From Gonapodya prolifera JEL478 (lineage: Eukaryota > Monoblepharomycota > Monoblepharidomycetes > Monoblepharidales > Gonapodyaceae): a DNA stretch of 33,629 nucleotides. Shown here one piece after another: positions 22,762-33,520 of this stretch. The notes beneath the pieces were generated by a model. It was not told the origin of the DNA. It did no database searches and was given only the letters and a program-made list of their open reading frames with translations. Made by a program: the position numbers and the translations under genes. Positions within the stretch are counted from its first letter, which is position 1, and each line of letters starts with the position of its first letter. The stretch spans positions 57,189 through 90,817 of the forward strand of contig KQ965773.1 of NCBI GenBank assembly GCA_001574975.1. Reading direction: 5' to 3'.

Positions 22762-24249
22762 ATGCTGAGCCCCTCCTCCGCACCCGTGTCACCTGCGACT
22801 CCCTCTCCGTCGCCCCTCACGTCCATTCTCGACCGTCTCTCTGTGGCCTCTCCGCAGAGTCTGCAAACTGTCCAAGTCGCTCGTCCACAAGTCCGTTCTG
22901 CTCCGCTTCGATTCTTCTGCGGGCTTTCGTGGAAGGACAGGAGCGCATCAGACCTGCGCACTCTCTTCTTCCTTGTGAGGAAGATTGTCGGCGTCGACAG
23001 GGCAATCAGCCTCGCCGAAACTCTGCGCCTGGACTTCTTGTCGGTTGCGGACCTCATTGGTGTTCGCCCTCGGCTTCTCGTCGGTGAAATAGCCAGGCTT
23101 CTTGTCCGCATGGGTTTTGCTCGCGACGAACACGTCCGCTTCATCGGCGGGGCGGCGCCTTTACGCAACAACCGTTATGTAGATGACTTGCTGGAAAGGT
23201 CTCCAACGAAAGTCCCTGGAGGACGAGGAGCTTCCTCCTACCCTCGATCCAGGCTTATACAAAGACTTGCCTGGGCTAACCAAAGAGCACAATGCTTCTC
23301 TCAAACTTGCAGTTCAGCGATATAATGCGCAAGCGTTCCTGCTCCTGTACGGTGCTCTCTTGGCTTCGTTCCAGGGTTTGTCTCTAAAGTCTCACCTGCT
23401 CCTCAAATTCCAGCGCCAGGCACATCTTCCCCCAATCCGAACTGTTCCACTCCGAGACTCTGCTTTCGTCCCTCGTTCTCGACTTAAACCCTCCCAAGGC
23501 GGACCTTCTTTCATTTGTCTCCGCTATCCTGGCGTCCTTCAGGGGCAACGTGCGCTCCCGCATCGCCTTGGATCTGGTCCGCGGCCTACACGCCGCCGGT
23601 GCCCTTTCCCCAAAGAACTTTTTTGGACCCTCGAGTGGGGCTCCGAGGTTGACTTCGCCTACCTCCAGGAACTGTCCACCGACCCACATGGTGCCCCGAC
23701 GCGACTTCGGCGGCGCAATTCGTCCACGCGACGGGCGTCCAGAACCTCACTTCAGCCCTCTTTCTCGCTTCGCACATCCTGAACCCGGCGACCCCACCCC
23801 ACACCTGTGTCGCCGAGCTCACCTCTCTGATGTCCCACTCCGCCACCTCGACCGACATCTCCTTGGACCCCATGCACCTCCTCGACACCGTCTTGGCCTC
23901 AATCTCCCACTGGACGCACTCGAACCACCCGCCCCACCTTTCCTGGAAGCGCCAACTTCTGACCCAGCTTGCCCTCCTGCACTCCTCGACTGCAACCTCC
24001 CCCCTCGCTATGGGCAGCCACAGCTCCCTCCTTCGCAGCGTGGAGTACGCGGTCGCCAGGGTGCACGACCGCTCCGTGAGGCCGCCTGTCGTGGAGGATC
24101 TATTGGTCGTCGCGCTCGGGTGTGGACTGGGACCGCGGGACGTCATGGAGCTCGGTGGGGGAGGCCAGATTAGGAGGATGCTGGGTGGTGGTGCGGGTGG
24201 TGAGGTCCAGTTTGCAAGGTCGTTGGCGGAATTTTTCGCACGGGGATGA
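22762..24249 (+). CDS. Unrecognised alpha-helical protein; very short introns or frameshifts
   Basis: Coding-like sequence runs through three reading frames. A spliced model that fits phase at every join is 22762-23173, 23253-23379, 23414-23634 (or from 23420) and 23669-24249, about 445 residues. It needs GT-AG introns of 79, 34 (or 40) and 34 nt. The alternative is several small frameshifts, because parts of the supposed introns also read like protein in an adjacent frame (SLEDEELPPTLDPG, SEVDFAYLQEL). The product is almost all helical and leucine-rich: LRTLFFLVRKIVGVDRAISL, NAQAFLLLYGALLASF, HSETLLSSLVLDLNPPKADL, VRSRIALDLVRGLHAAGAL, MHLLDTVLASISHW, LLRSVEYAVARVHD. It ends in a Gly-rich segment. 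No signal peptide or known motif was found. It may be a helical-repeat scaffold; I do not assign a function. Confidence 0.5.
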
Positions 24250-26022
24250 TTATTGTTGCATCCCGGAGACGACGGATACACAAACTGTGAACATAATTTT
24301 CATTTTCATTGTATTGTCAAAACTTACTTCAAAGTACTATTTGAAAACATGGTGCAGGTTGACGGACTCATGTTCCCAATTTTCGTCCACACGACCGTCA
24401 TTTCCGTATAGTTGACGACACCACTTTATTGCAACGATGCACAGTAATGCTTAGCTCATAATCATTACGTGTATGTGATTCCCTTATTCGATGATAATTA
24501 TAGTCCCAGGCAAAGCTACCGCGTGACGGCAACACCATCAATGACGATCTCTGTTCCCTGGTAGACCAACGCACGACGTCCACTTCACGTCAATCGAAAC
24601 AATAAACTGAGGCGTACTTCAAGGACCCACGTTATGTAAGAACTCTCTTGAGATGCCAAGAATGAAATGCCCGATTGTCATGAGCTATGGGCCGATTGTC
24701 ATGAACTTTAGGCCCTTTTTTTCGTGGATCGAAACCCCGACCATAGTCATCCAAAGCATCCAAAGCATCCAGTACTTTTACAGTGCCAAGTGTGTCAAGC
24801 TCAGCTTGAGATCGTGTGACAACCGGGCGGGTAATAGTTTTTCCGCCTCAGCGCAGCACACAAATACCAACTAACGTTCCAAGTAGTGCAACAGTTGCCA
24901 AGTTGCATATTCCAACAAATACAGAAAGTACACAAGGTAATCTAATAGGATTGTTATTGTCTGTCCATTTTCTCCTCTATTTTGCTTTCCCACAAAGTAG
25001 GTGTGAGGGAGCAAGCTGCACAACGGTACCAACCGAAAATATGTGCTTCTTATTTCCGTATGCGTGGTGGTTGGTTGAGTCCGTGCTGCATACGAGCAAG
25101 GGAAAACCCTTTGAGTTCCCCACCAAAGTCTTTGTCTCCATTCCACACTTGTGAATTTGCCCTAACAAGCCCGGTAGTAAGTCTAAGAGCACACCAAGCA
25201 CTTAAAATCCACGCTCGTTCAAAGGACAGCATATATATTATATGGTGCCATCATGTAATTGAATTGATAGCAGAGTGGGAGACGTTCACATGTCACACAG
25301 TGGAGAGCCTTGTCCATGAACAGTGGCCGTCTTTGAGCTTCAAAGTACCTCTTGGAACGGAACATCTTTTGAAAGGAGTATGAGTAGTTCCGGTTACTGT
25401 AACCAGTCAGAGTTACAGTGCTCACAAAGCAAATGGCTCGTGAGGCAGACCTCTGAGAGGAATCTGGCCGGCATCCGAATCTGATGTTGCGGTACCTTTT
25501 ATCATGAGCAAGGGAATCATGCGGGCGCGCAGGGGCTGGCTTCTCAGAAAGCGGCAGTCACCGCAGCTGACTTAAATCGAATTCCCGGTCGAGACCACGA
25601 GGAGTGACGGCTCTATCAACTAACGCGGTAACTTGCGAACTCCCAGTCATTCGTTCTTGCCCAATCCGAAAATTGCCAGAGTCGGTCATTAGCGCACGCA
25701 ACTACTTGCGTTTCGCTCCTGCGCGTCTCTGCCACGTCCACCATTCATCCTTCCTTCTCTGTCAACCTTCATCACACCTTCGCGAGTGAAACTCAGCTTG
25801 AAGTTTTTGTTCTTCAAAAGCAGAAAATCGCAGCGGCAGTGTTCGTCGGAGTCTGGGTGCAAAAAGGTCCGGGGGCAGAAAGTCCCAATGCGGAATAAAG
25901 AAAACGAAAAGTGGACGAATTTTTTGATGCCTCGGAGTGGATGTCTGAGGGATGACTACGAATGAATGGATGTTTAGATTTTGCCGAGAGACAGAACTCT
26001 TCCCCCAGTTGCGAAACGCAGC
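24250..26022. other. Long intergenic region
   Basis: About 1.8 kb, AT-richer than its surroundings, with no gene I can support. It contains an imperfect tandem duplication near 24671 and a CATCCAAAG repeat (24748, 24757 and a partial copy at 24766). No RNA gene was recognised. Confidence 0.45.
24671..24704 (+). repeat. Short imperfect direct repeat
   Basis: CCGATTGTCATGA occurs at 24671-24683 and again at 24692-24704, 21 bp apart, with similar flanks (GCTATGGG and ACTTTAGG). It is a local tandem duplication with no obvious function. Confidence 0.7.
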
Positions 26023-28209
26023 ATGGCGGGTGCCGAAGTCACTCTTGGATGTCTCCTGCTCGGCGAAAAAAGGCCCTTCGTCGTCCGGATGGACCTGTCA
26101 GCAACACCCCCGCCAATCGTCAACGACCTAAAGAACAGAATTAAGACAGAGCTCTCGCAGATGCTTTCGGGCATTGACGCCGCGCAGCTGGACGTTTGGC
26201 AAGTTAACGTCCCTTACGCTGCAAGGGCCACCATCAGGGAGGACGCGTTCAAGGAAGAGGACGCGATGGAGCCATTGAAGAAAGTCAAGTTCTACGTCTT
26301 GACCCCTCCCGAAGAAGAGCGCATCCATATCGTCGTCCGTCGGCCGTCAGGTGTGTGTTGCTCCGTTTTTGTCGCGGGGAACCGCAAATCCGATCCTCGG
26401 GGTTTCACTTATATTTTCAGTTCCCTCAACCGCAAATGTTTCACAGACTCCTGCGCCAGCGTGGGCTCAAAACCTGTACCTTGATCTTTGGTTACAGCGA
26501 CGCCCCCTTTTAGAAGGGGACCTGTCCGTTGAAGTTCCCTGTCTGGGAGGCGAGGAAACCACTTCTTTGACACACACTTTCACTTCCATTGACATGTCGA
26601 ACTCTGTGTTCCAATCATTCCAGAACATTTTTGGCCTTAAAAGGTTTCTTGTCCGCGAAGAGTACAGATTGGCTCTACGGTTTATAGACTTGGCAGAGCA
26701 AAAGTGGAAGGCAAAGCAGTCCAAGAGGGCGCCGACATTTGCAAATTGCGGAAACCCCGGAAAAGGTGTGGAACGTGGGGGACTGCCGCAGCCGAATCAA
26801 TTAATTGACCCCCTTTACGGCAGGCAAATCACTGTTTCTCTATTACGTCCTTGCCATTCGCCTCTCCCAAAGAAAGCCAACAGCTTTCCAGGAAACCAAG
26901 AACAACTTTGTCTACTTCCAGTCAACGGGTGTTACTTTACATGGCGCGTGGGATGAATTTACTCCCGCAGACGGGACCTGGGCGTTGTCTGATTCACAAG
27001 AGGACGTGGAGCCACCTTGCAGAGCCTTCGTTCGGGAACCCCGTCTCATCATCGTCCAAGCCACTTCACCGAAAGAAGACCGGTATAAGGAGTGGATAAA
27101 GCAAACGGATGGTGTGGTGTATTGGATGAACCCATGGACGTGGCCAGAGATGTGGTTCGTCGGGTACGTCTGTTTCTTTTCGGGATTCTAACAACCAGGA
27201 CGCGCACCCACACGATCCTCTGCTCTGTTTCCTCCTAAGAGATTCCCGCGGGATGGTCATATCGAAGGTTTGGAACGCTTACAGCAAGTGGTAACACTCT
27301 GTTCGGAATGTGCTGAAAATTTGTCAGGATGCATTAGAACACAACGATTATAGTGACATCATGGATATTGATGCGACCACAGCCCACAAAGATGTCAGCT
27401 CCACCGCTGAGACCACATACGAGAGGAATATTATGGCACAAATTGGAAAGCTTCCAGAGTTCCTTGGGACGCTTAAGAAGAACTCTCAAATGTTGGGAAC
27501 TGGACCAAGCATGTTGGTTGATTTTCGTGCCTCAGAGGATTCCCGAACAGACCCACCAATTGTTGGTATCTGCACCAAGTACATCACCAGCCTCTTTTTG
27601 CGGCATCTTAAGGCTCAGCAGATTGAACAGAAAAGGCAAACAATAGCTCTTCTTGCTGGAGCCGCCTCACTACAGTCGGTGGGAGGAGAGTTCTTTGAGT
27701 TGATTGCCCATGATTATTTTACCTCTCGTGGAAATCAAGTTGTGGCAACTCCACTTGACCCATTAGCACGAGCCAGTCTCAAACTGGATCGCGAATTAAA
27801 TGTCGTATGTTTTGTCGATGAAAGACATGCAGTTGTGCACATAACGAAGGAGGGAAGTGCAGGCGCATACTTCATTCCTGTTCAGCCCAATTTCCCCTCT
27901 GTGGATGCTTTTATCATCACCACCACGGATGTTATTTTGTTTCAAATGACCGTTGCAAAGGACCATCCGATTTCAACGGCTGGTCTAGACAGGGTCCGGG
28001 AGAGTTTGTATGCTGTCCCGATTGAGGTGGACTCCCTTACATGGCGCATGGTGTTTGTTTCACCTGATAAGCGTGGACAAGGTGTCAATACGCCTCAGCG
28101 TTTCACAGAAGGGAATCAGGAGGCAAAGAAAAGAAAGAAGGGTTTGCGGTCGGAAGAATGGTCTGATCTGTTGCAGTATGCTTTGAAAATCCAGATGGAT
28201 GATATCTAG
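26023..28209 (+). CDS. Crinkler (CRN) protein: ubiquitin-like header, P-loop NTPase, nuclease-like C-terminus
   Basis: Five exons give 647 residues: 26023-26350, 26421-26765, 26824-27163, 27242-27290 and 27328-28209. Residues 1-109 are the CRN header: VTLGCLLLGEKRPFVVRMDL, VNDLKNRIKTELSQMLSGID, LDVWQVNVPY, PLKKVKFYVL and the closing RIHIVVRRP. A P-loop NTPase follows, with Walker A GNPGKGKS split by an intron inside the loop, and RLIIVQATSPKEDRYKEW. The last about 150 residues carry CVDERHAVVHI-like strands and NFPSVDAFI ... LFQMTVAKDHPIS, the Asp and Q-x-T pattern of the PD-(D/E)xK-like domain known from this superfamily. CRN proteins occur in oomycetes and several fungi. Some are delivered to host nuclei; others may serve in internal conflict. 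No signal peptide is visible. The fourth exon is only 49 nt and the last intron 37 nt. Confidence 0.85.
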
Positions 28210-30082
28210 ATTGAAGCAAAGCTTTATGAAAGAGACCAACACATTGTACTTTGTTTTGCAGTTTTCTGTCATGGGCGAAAGCCAATCCCCACCCTGCAAA
28301 CTACCTGAGCGGGGCTCTGAGCAACTTCGCCCTGTTTTCCTAGGAGTCATCGTGGTTTTCATCTTTTGTAGGTCCAGCAACTTTTTCCACTCCCATCGTG
28401 GCTCAAATTCCCCGAAATTTGCGGGGGCGACCTGCCGGGAAAAAAAAGAATTCGCCAACACCGCTTTCGGTACGGTGCTATCGAAGTTCGCTGAGGGTCT
28501 GAGCAGGCATTGTGAAGCACGAACTGCCAGGCAGGCGATGCGCAATGTAAGCCTGCGAGCCCACAGTGTTTGCACTCTGAAGCTTTTAACCACTGGTTTC
28601 TCTCGCTGGACGCAACCCACAATTTGTGTCCAACTCCAGTTTTCACGCGTTGACTGAAACCCAACGCCCACAATACAACTCTGCAACCAAGCAATATTCT
28701 CTTTGAAATTCACGCTGCAAAGCTTTATTGGTTCCAATATGAGAAGCTGGTTACCAGTGATCAACACCATTTTCGAAATAATTATAATGAAGATATTGAT
28801 GACTCTGATGTATTCTGATGATTGCACCCACACCAAAATTGCATGAACTAACTTATCCACCGAAACGTGCTCATGTCCTTGTGGGTTGAGACCACGAGTG
28901 ATGAAGCAACAGATGAGTGGAAATGAGCCGAGTTGATACATCCGCAGAATAGGCAAAGGCGGCAAAAATTTAACATGGGGATAAAACAGTTTAACCGGCG
29001 ACGACCGTGGACCGAGGGTGAAGGGGGCGATGGGCCAAATAAGGAAACCGGTGTCATGAGAACGGCCTGGGCCTTGCCAGGGGGATATCTGAGGCACTTA
29101 AAGCCATACATTCCACAAATCCAACAGATGACGCAGCTGACAATGGCGCTGGAACCCTCACTGTCATCCCCGATTGTGCATATGGTGCCGTCTGCAATGA
29201 TCCTCCCAAGGACCTCCTACCAGCGCCTGCAAATGGAACAGGATGTGCCCTTCCCCCATTTAATTGTGCAGGGGGGCCAAGCTGATGACTTGACTCCAGC
29301 TCCGCATGCTCCACACTTGCAGCTGCTTGACGGGCACGATCCACTGTGCTTGGTTCTGTGAAATTCAGGGATCATGATCCTGATGAAGGGCTGATCAAGT
29401 CTTCACCAAACCCATAACCGCCCAACCCCATCTGTCTGTGAGCAATACAGTGATTTCTTTGAACATTACAGTCATGCAAAAACTCAAGGAGTTAACACCC
29501 ACCTCTTGGAGGAGTTGTTGGTACACTTGCAACAACACGTTCTGAAGCATTGAGAAGTGTCAGTGACTGCGCCATGTTGGGAACCAATTGAAGACCCACC
29601 AAGAGGACGTGGACGACCAGCGGAGAGTGTTGGTGCAAAATGAGGTTGAGCATAGCTTGTTGATGGCGTTATAGAGTTCAGAGGTCTGGAAATGTTGTAG
29701 AGCTGTGATGGGGTGCCACTGTGGGTGCCTCCAAACTAACAAACAAGCATGGGAGATGAGGAACAATCACATCACAAGCTTTGAGCACACATACCTGAGC
29801 CAAGATGTCCCTTGTCTGATTGCCACCAACATCTTCCTGTTGCATCACTTCCAGCGTGCCTGGATACAAGTTCCAATTTCCCAGGAGCAAACAGACTTGG
29901 CAAAGCACCCATGGTGGGGACTTGTAGCAACAATAATGTGGAAAGTAGAGAGCTAAGGCCGAAGCCAAGGAGATTGTTGACAGTCGCTGCCAAATAATCT
30001 GGATTGACCTGGGCAGCTCCTGGAGTTGGCATTGCCAGAGGTGCAAAGGACCCAGATGAGGTTGGGATGGACGAGGTTATGA
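28210..30082. other. Intergenic region, probably transposon-derived in part
   Basis: About 1.9 kb without a supportable gene. A long minus-strand open frame (28060-29097) overlaps the end of the Crinkler and has no family signature. Base composition changes towards that of the downstream transposons after about 28900, so parts may be decayed transposon sequence. Confidence 0.4.
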
Positions 30083-30228
30083 GGGAGCAAGTCAAAGCTT
30101 GCTGACTTGCTCCCTTGCAACTTGCAAGTGCAAGTGGGAGTTGAGGATTGAGGGAGCAAGCGAGTTGGGAGTTGGTTCACACAGTGAGGGAGCAAGTTGG
30201 GAGTTTATAAAATTATGATGGAGCAAGT
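30083..30228. repeat. GGGAGCAAG repeats and perfect 12-bp inverted repeat upstream of the hAT gene
   Basis: GGGAGCAAGTCA (30083-30094) and its exact reverse complement TGACTTGCTCCC (30103-30114) flank an 8-nt spacer. GGGAGCAAG recurs at 30152 and 30188, with TGGAGCAAG at 30219. This looks like the subterminal repeat cluster that hAT transposases bind, and lies 70-210 bp before the transposase ATG. Confidence 0.65.
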
Positions 30229-30295
30229 AGCAAGTTAAAATACTGTAACTCCTAGTTGACTCAGTTGACGCCACAAAAAGTTCGAATACTCCAAA

Positions 30296-31505
30296 ATGAG
30301 CATTGCAGGCAGACCAAGTGCACCAAAAGATGATGGATGGATCACCTCCAAGCGGCATGTCACATCCAAGCAAGATACCTCATGGGTATTTCGTGATGAC
30401 CATTTTGAGAAACAGGAGAAGGGAATGCACAAACGTGCAATCTGCCTTCAACTTGGACACAATGGATGCAATGTGAAGCCGTGAGTTCAAAGAATTTATT
30501 ATTTTATTTGTGGCTGCCATTTTCTCTCTCAGGTACAATATGACCAATCACCACTCCACGTCCACACTTCAACACCACGTTATCCAATTCCACGCAGACA
30601 CCATCAAGGACCCCAAAGTCAGGAGAAAATTGGACAATAGGAACAGTACTGGAGGGAAGCAGCTGACCATCAATGAGATGCCATCTTGGAAACAAAAACT
30701 GGAGGTAAGCAGTGACTATCACTCATCTATTCCCACATCTAACAATCTTATACAGGTGTTTGATGAAGAATCCTTTCAAGCAGCTATGCTTGATTGGATT
30801 GTTGCCACTGACCAACCTCTAATGGAACCAACAACCCATGGTTCTGACAACTGATTCAAGCGGTGAGTCCGGAAGCTCCCAAGATTTCAGGCAACATGAT
30901 GCAAGCAGATATTCCAGGAGAGGTGGAGCGCGTTCAGGTCAAAGTGCGCGAACTACTGAAGGTAAGTGCCATTGATATTCGTTTTTTGAACCCTTCTCTT
31001 GATCCTCCTATATAGGACAATTGTATGCATATTGCTTGCACAATGGATGTTTGGACCATGCAGGATCAGAGGTACAGCTTTGCAGCTGTAACAGGGCACT
31101 GGGTGGGGGAGGACTGGACCATGAAGAAAGTCCTCCTGGACTTTATTCAAGTGAAAGGTTCACATTCAGGAGAAAACTTGGCAAGTATTGTACTGGAAGC
31201 ACTTGGGAATATGGGGGTTACGAAGAAGGTAAGTTTTATAATTTTATTTTGGTATTGTCACAAACAACCAACAATGTTTGCTGCTGATGTCGTTCACAAT
31301 GGACAATGCTGGCAACAATGATACTATGATGTGGGCAATTGCATTGGCTGGCGTCACCACAGGGGACTTTGGCGAGTTTCTCTTGCAGGTCAGCTGTTTT
31401 GCTCACATCCTCCACCTGGCCATTTGCGCAGGACTGGAAAAGCTGTGGCTTCCAGATGTGGATGATGACAAAGTCACTGGAGGTGAGGCAGGACTGGTAA
31501 AGAAG
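30296..31505 (+). pseudogene. Decayed hAT-family transposase (BED zinc finger plus catalytic start)
   Basis: Exons 30296-30480, 30533-30704, 30756-30961, 31016-31228 and about 31278-31505. The BED-type finger spans the first join (SWVFRDDHFEK ... C ... STSTLQHHVIQFH). Then come MLDWIVATDQP, the hAT opening CTMDVWTMQDQRYSFAAVTG, and HWVGEDWTMKKVLLDFI. The next segments are TMDNAGNNDTM and CFAHILHLAICAGLEKLW. Lesions: a frame change near 30833; TGA at 30845-30847 inside the NPWF-QLIQA stretch; and no AG acceptor before the DNAGNND exon (31229-31278 holds none). The C-terminal dimerisation domain is absent because the element is interrupted at about 31550. It cannot encode an active transposase. 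Confidence 0.85.
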
Positions 31506-31548
31506 GTGAGTGGCATTTTTGCCCTTTTTTGGGTGGCTTGCCAGTTGC

Positions 31549-31551
31549 TTA
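31549..31551. repeat. TTA at the inferred PIF/Harbinger insertion point
   Basis: PIF/Harbinger elements duplicate a TTA/TAA target. TTA here precedes GGTTGTGTTCGGTCAGCC, a plausible terminal inverted repeat start, and lies 44 bp inside an intron of the hAT gene. The matching right end is beyond the window. Confidence 0.4.
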
Positions 31552-31772
31552 GGTTGTGTTCGGTCAGCCTCTAAAAGAGGCGCTCTAACTCTTTAACGTC
31601 CTATCTTTTGCCTGAAATAGAGTTAGAGGATAAAACACGTTTGGTCTGGCACTAAAAATCATTTAAGGGTTCTAAAAGGCTCTAAAAACGGTCTTTTAAC
31701 AGATGTAGAGTTAGAAGTGCATTTGGTCTGTTCGTTTTGAGATAGAAAAGACTTCAAAAAATTGCAGAGTTG

Positions 31773-31816
31773 GAGCTTTTTGAAAAAGAGGTCTGGACGT
31801 CTTTTTCAAAAAGCTC
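31773..31816. repeat. Perfect 17-bp inverted repeat
   Basis: GAGCTTTTTGAAAAAGA (31773-31789) and its exact complement TCTTTTTCAAAAAGCTC (31800-31816) flank a 10-nt spacer. Each arm is itself nearly palindromic. It sits 16 bp before the SANT-gene ATG, in the subterminal part of the Harbinger element. Confidence 0.9.
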
Positions 31817-31832
31817 TGACACCACATTGACT

Positions 31833-33152
31833 ATGGCAGACACTCTCAAGATCTCAAACCCCTTTGCAAACGGATCAGCATCATCAAGAGCAAATACTTG
31901 TGGACCTAGTGTGATATGGAAACCACCCTGGACTCTATCCTCATCAATGCCCTCCTATTTCAAGTGCGGGAAGGAAAGAGGAGCAACAGCGGACTCCAAC
32001 TACAAGGATGGACCCTTGCAAACACTGCTTTCAAGGCAGCTGCTGCTGTAGGGGATCATTACAACGCACTAAGGTCAAGTCTCACTACTACCAGATTCAA
32101 GCTCTCTTTAAGACATGCTTGCGGCTGAAGAGTTGCAGTGGATGGGGATGGGATGATGCCAGTAAGCGTCTTCTAGTGGACAATGTTGTGTGGGATGCAG
32201 AAATTGTGGTAAAGTGACATTTGCTCCTTTTTCTGCTGCTGAAACATTTCACTTCAATTTTCCTTCTATTTTCATTGGCAGGCTCACAGCACTGTTTCTG
32301 GTAAGGTCACAGATGAGCAACGGAGGATCTCAAAGATCCACCAAGGTGGATTCCTGCTGTGGGATGCCTGCAATGAGATTTTTTCTGGTCACATTGCAAC
32401 GGGAGCACACACCATCACCATCAGCCAGGCTGTTCAGGATGCTTCAAAGGCACTGGAGAAGACAAGTGCGTGGGCAGGACAGAAGCAGAAGCGCACAGAG
32501 ATGCAGATGTTGGAAATTACATCAGACAAAGAGGAAGTGGATGAAGCTGCAGGTGAGTGATGATGGCACGCATTTTGTTCTTGATACACATGATTTAATT
32601 CTGTGACTGTAAACGGGAGTCGGGAGGGCCAAATCACCTCTTTCGACAGTCTCCAGCTACTCCCACAGCAGCAGTTGCAGTCAAACCCCTAGCACGGTCA
32701 TAACTGCAATTGCTGAGCTGCGTGGACTTAAGGACATGACAGGTGCACTGATGGAGGAGATACGGGTCAGCAGCATTGCAAAACGCCACTGGGAGGGAGC
32801 AATGTTGGTGGACAAGAGGATGAAGACCAGGCTGCAGGATGCATTGGACATTGCTCAGGCAGATGAATTGGATGATGAGGTGCTATTGCAAGCAACAAAA
32901 GTCTTTAGGGAGTTGGCAAACACAACGACTTTTGTTGCATTGTGCTCCCAAGACTTGCGGAGGAAGTGGTTGGAGCGGAAAATTGCGGAGCAGAAGCTAG
33001 CGCATGGAGCACTGGGAATGATGGTAAATGGTGTTGGATATATGATGCAGGGGCAGATGGGTGTGGGCCAGTTGGGTAATTATGACCCAACTGCTCTTCA
33101 CATACCTGGGTTCAGAGTTGCGGGACAGTATCATGGGAGTCCTGGACATTGA
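31833..33152 (+). pseudogene. Myb/SANT-like DNA-binding protein of the Harbinger element, frame broken
   Basis: Exons 31833-32208, 32282-32552 and 32650-33152. The SANT-like domain reads METTLDSILINALLFQVREG, KRSNSGLQLQGWTLANTAFK, QALFKTCLRLKSCSGWGWDD, LLVDNVVWDAEIV and GGFLLWDACNEIFSGHIATG, which is the fungal Harbinger accessory-protein pattern. The last exon encodes a helical C-terminal part (HWEGAMLVDKRMKTRLQDAL) and a Gly/Met-rich tail to TGA 33152. Lesions: a frame change before TGG 31901, TAG at 31907-31909 (one C-to-T change from CAG), and a frame change near 32071. The product would have bound element ends together with the transposase. Confidence 0.75.
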
Positions 33153-33251
33153 GTGTAGTTGTATTTAGCAAGTGATTTATTTCATGCCTAGAACTAATAG
33201 ACATTATTACAACTAATAAATACATGTCTGTATTCCAGTTGCGCAAGTTGC

Positions 33252-33520
33252 CTAATGCACACACTGCATCCTGTCCCTCCAAAATTGTACCATATTCTTG
33301 TACTGCACCCACATGTCCACTGCAATACGTTCACAGAGGTCATTCAAGGCCTCTGCCGCACCTGGTACTGGGGGGATGTAGTCCACCCCTGCCACCCTGT
33401 CCCCTCCAACAGGTGCCCTCTGAGCCCATTCATCCCACCTTTTTGCAAGCCAATCATCTATATCTTCTCCCTCCATCCTAATGAAGTTGTGGAGCCCAGT
33501 TAGGGCAACCACAAGTTGGA
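33252..33520 (-). CDS. PIF/Harbinger transposase, C-terminal exon (partial)
   Basis: The minus-strand exon begins at 33520 after a CTAAC branch site and AAG acceptor, and ends at the stop 33254-33252. It encodes QLVVALTGLHNFIRMEG, followed by an acidic helical tail (DIDDWLAKRWDEW ... NDLCERIAVDMWVQYKNMVQ). Ala-Leu-Thr-x-Leu-His-Asn-Phe-Ile is the conserved end of Harbinger DDE transposases. The catalytic part lies beyond the window edge, so its integrity is unknown. Confidence 0.7.

Noticed and set aside
28060-29097. Long minus-strand open frame of about 345 codons
   Set aside because: It overlaps the end of the intact Crinkler gene, has no recognisable domain, and its composition reads like a shadow frame.
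28933-29361. Plus- and minus-strand frames as a transposon gene
   Set aside because: No catalytic or zinc-finger motif was found in any frame; left as unassigned intergenic sequence.
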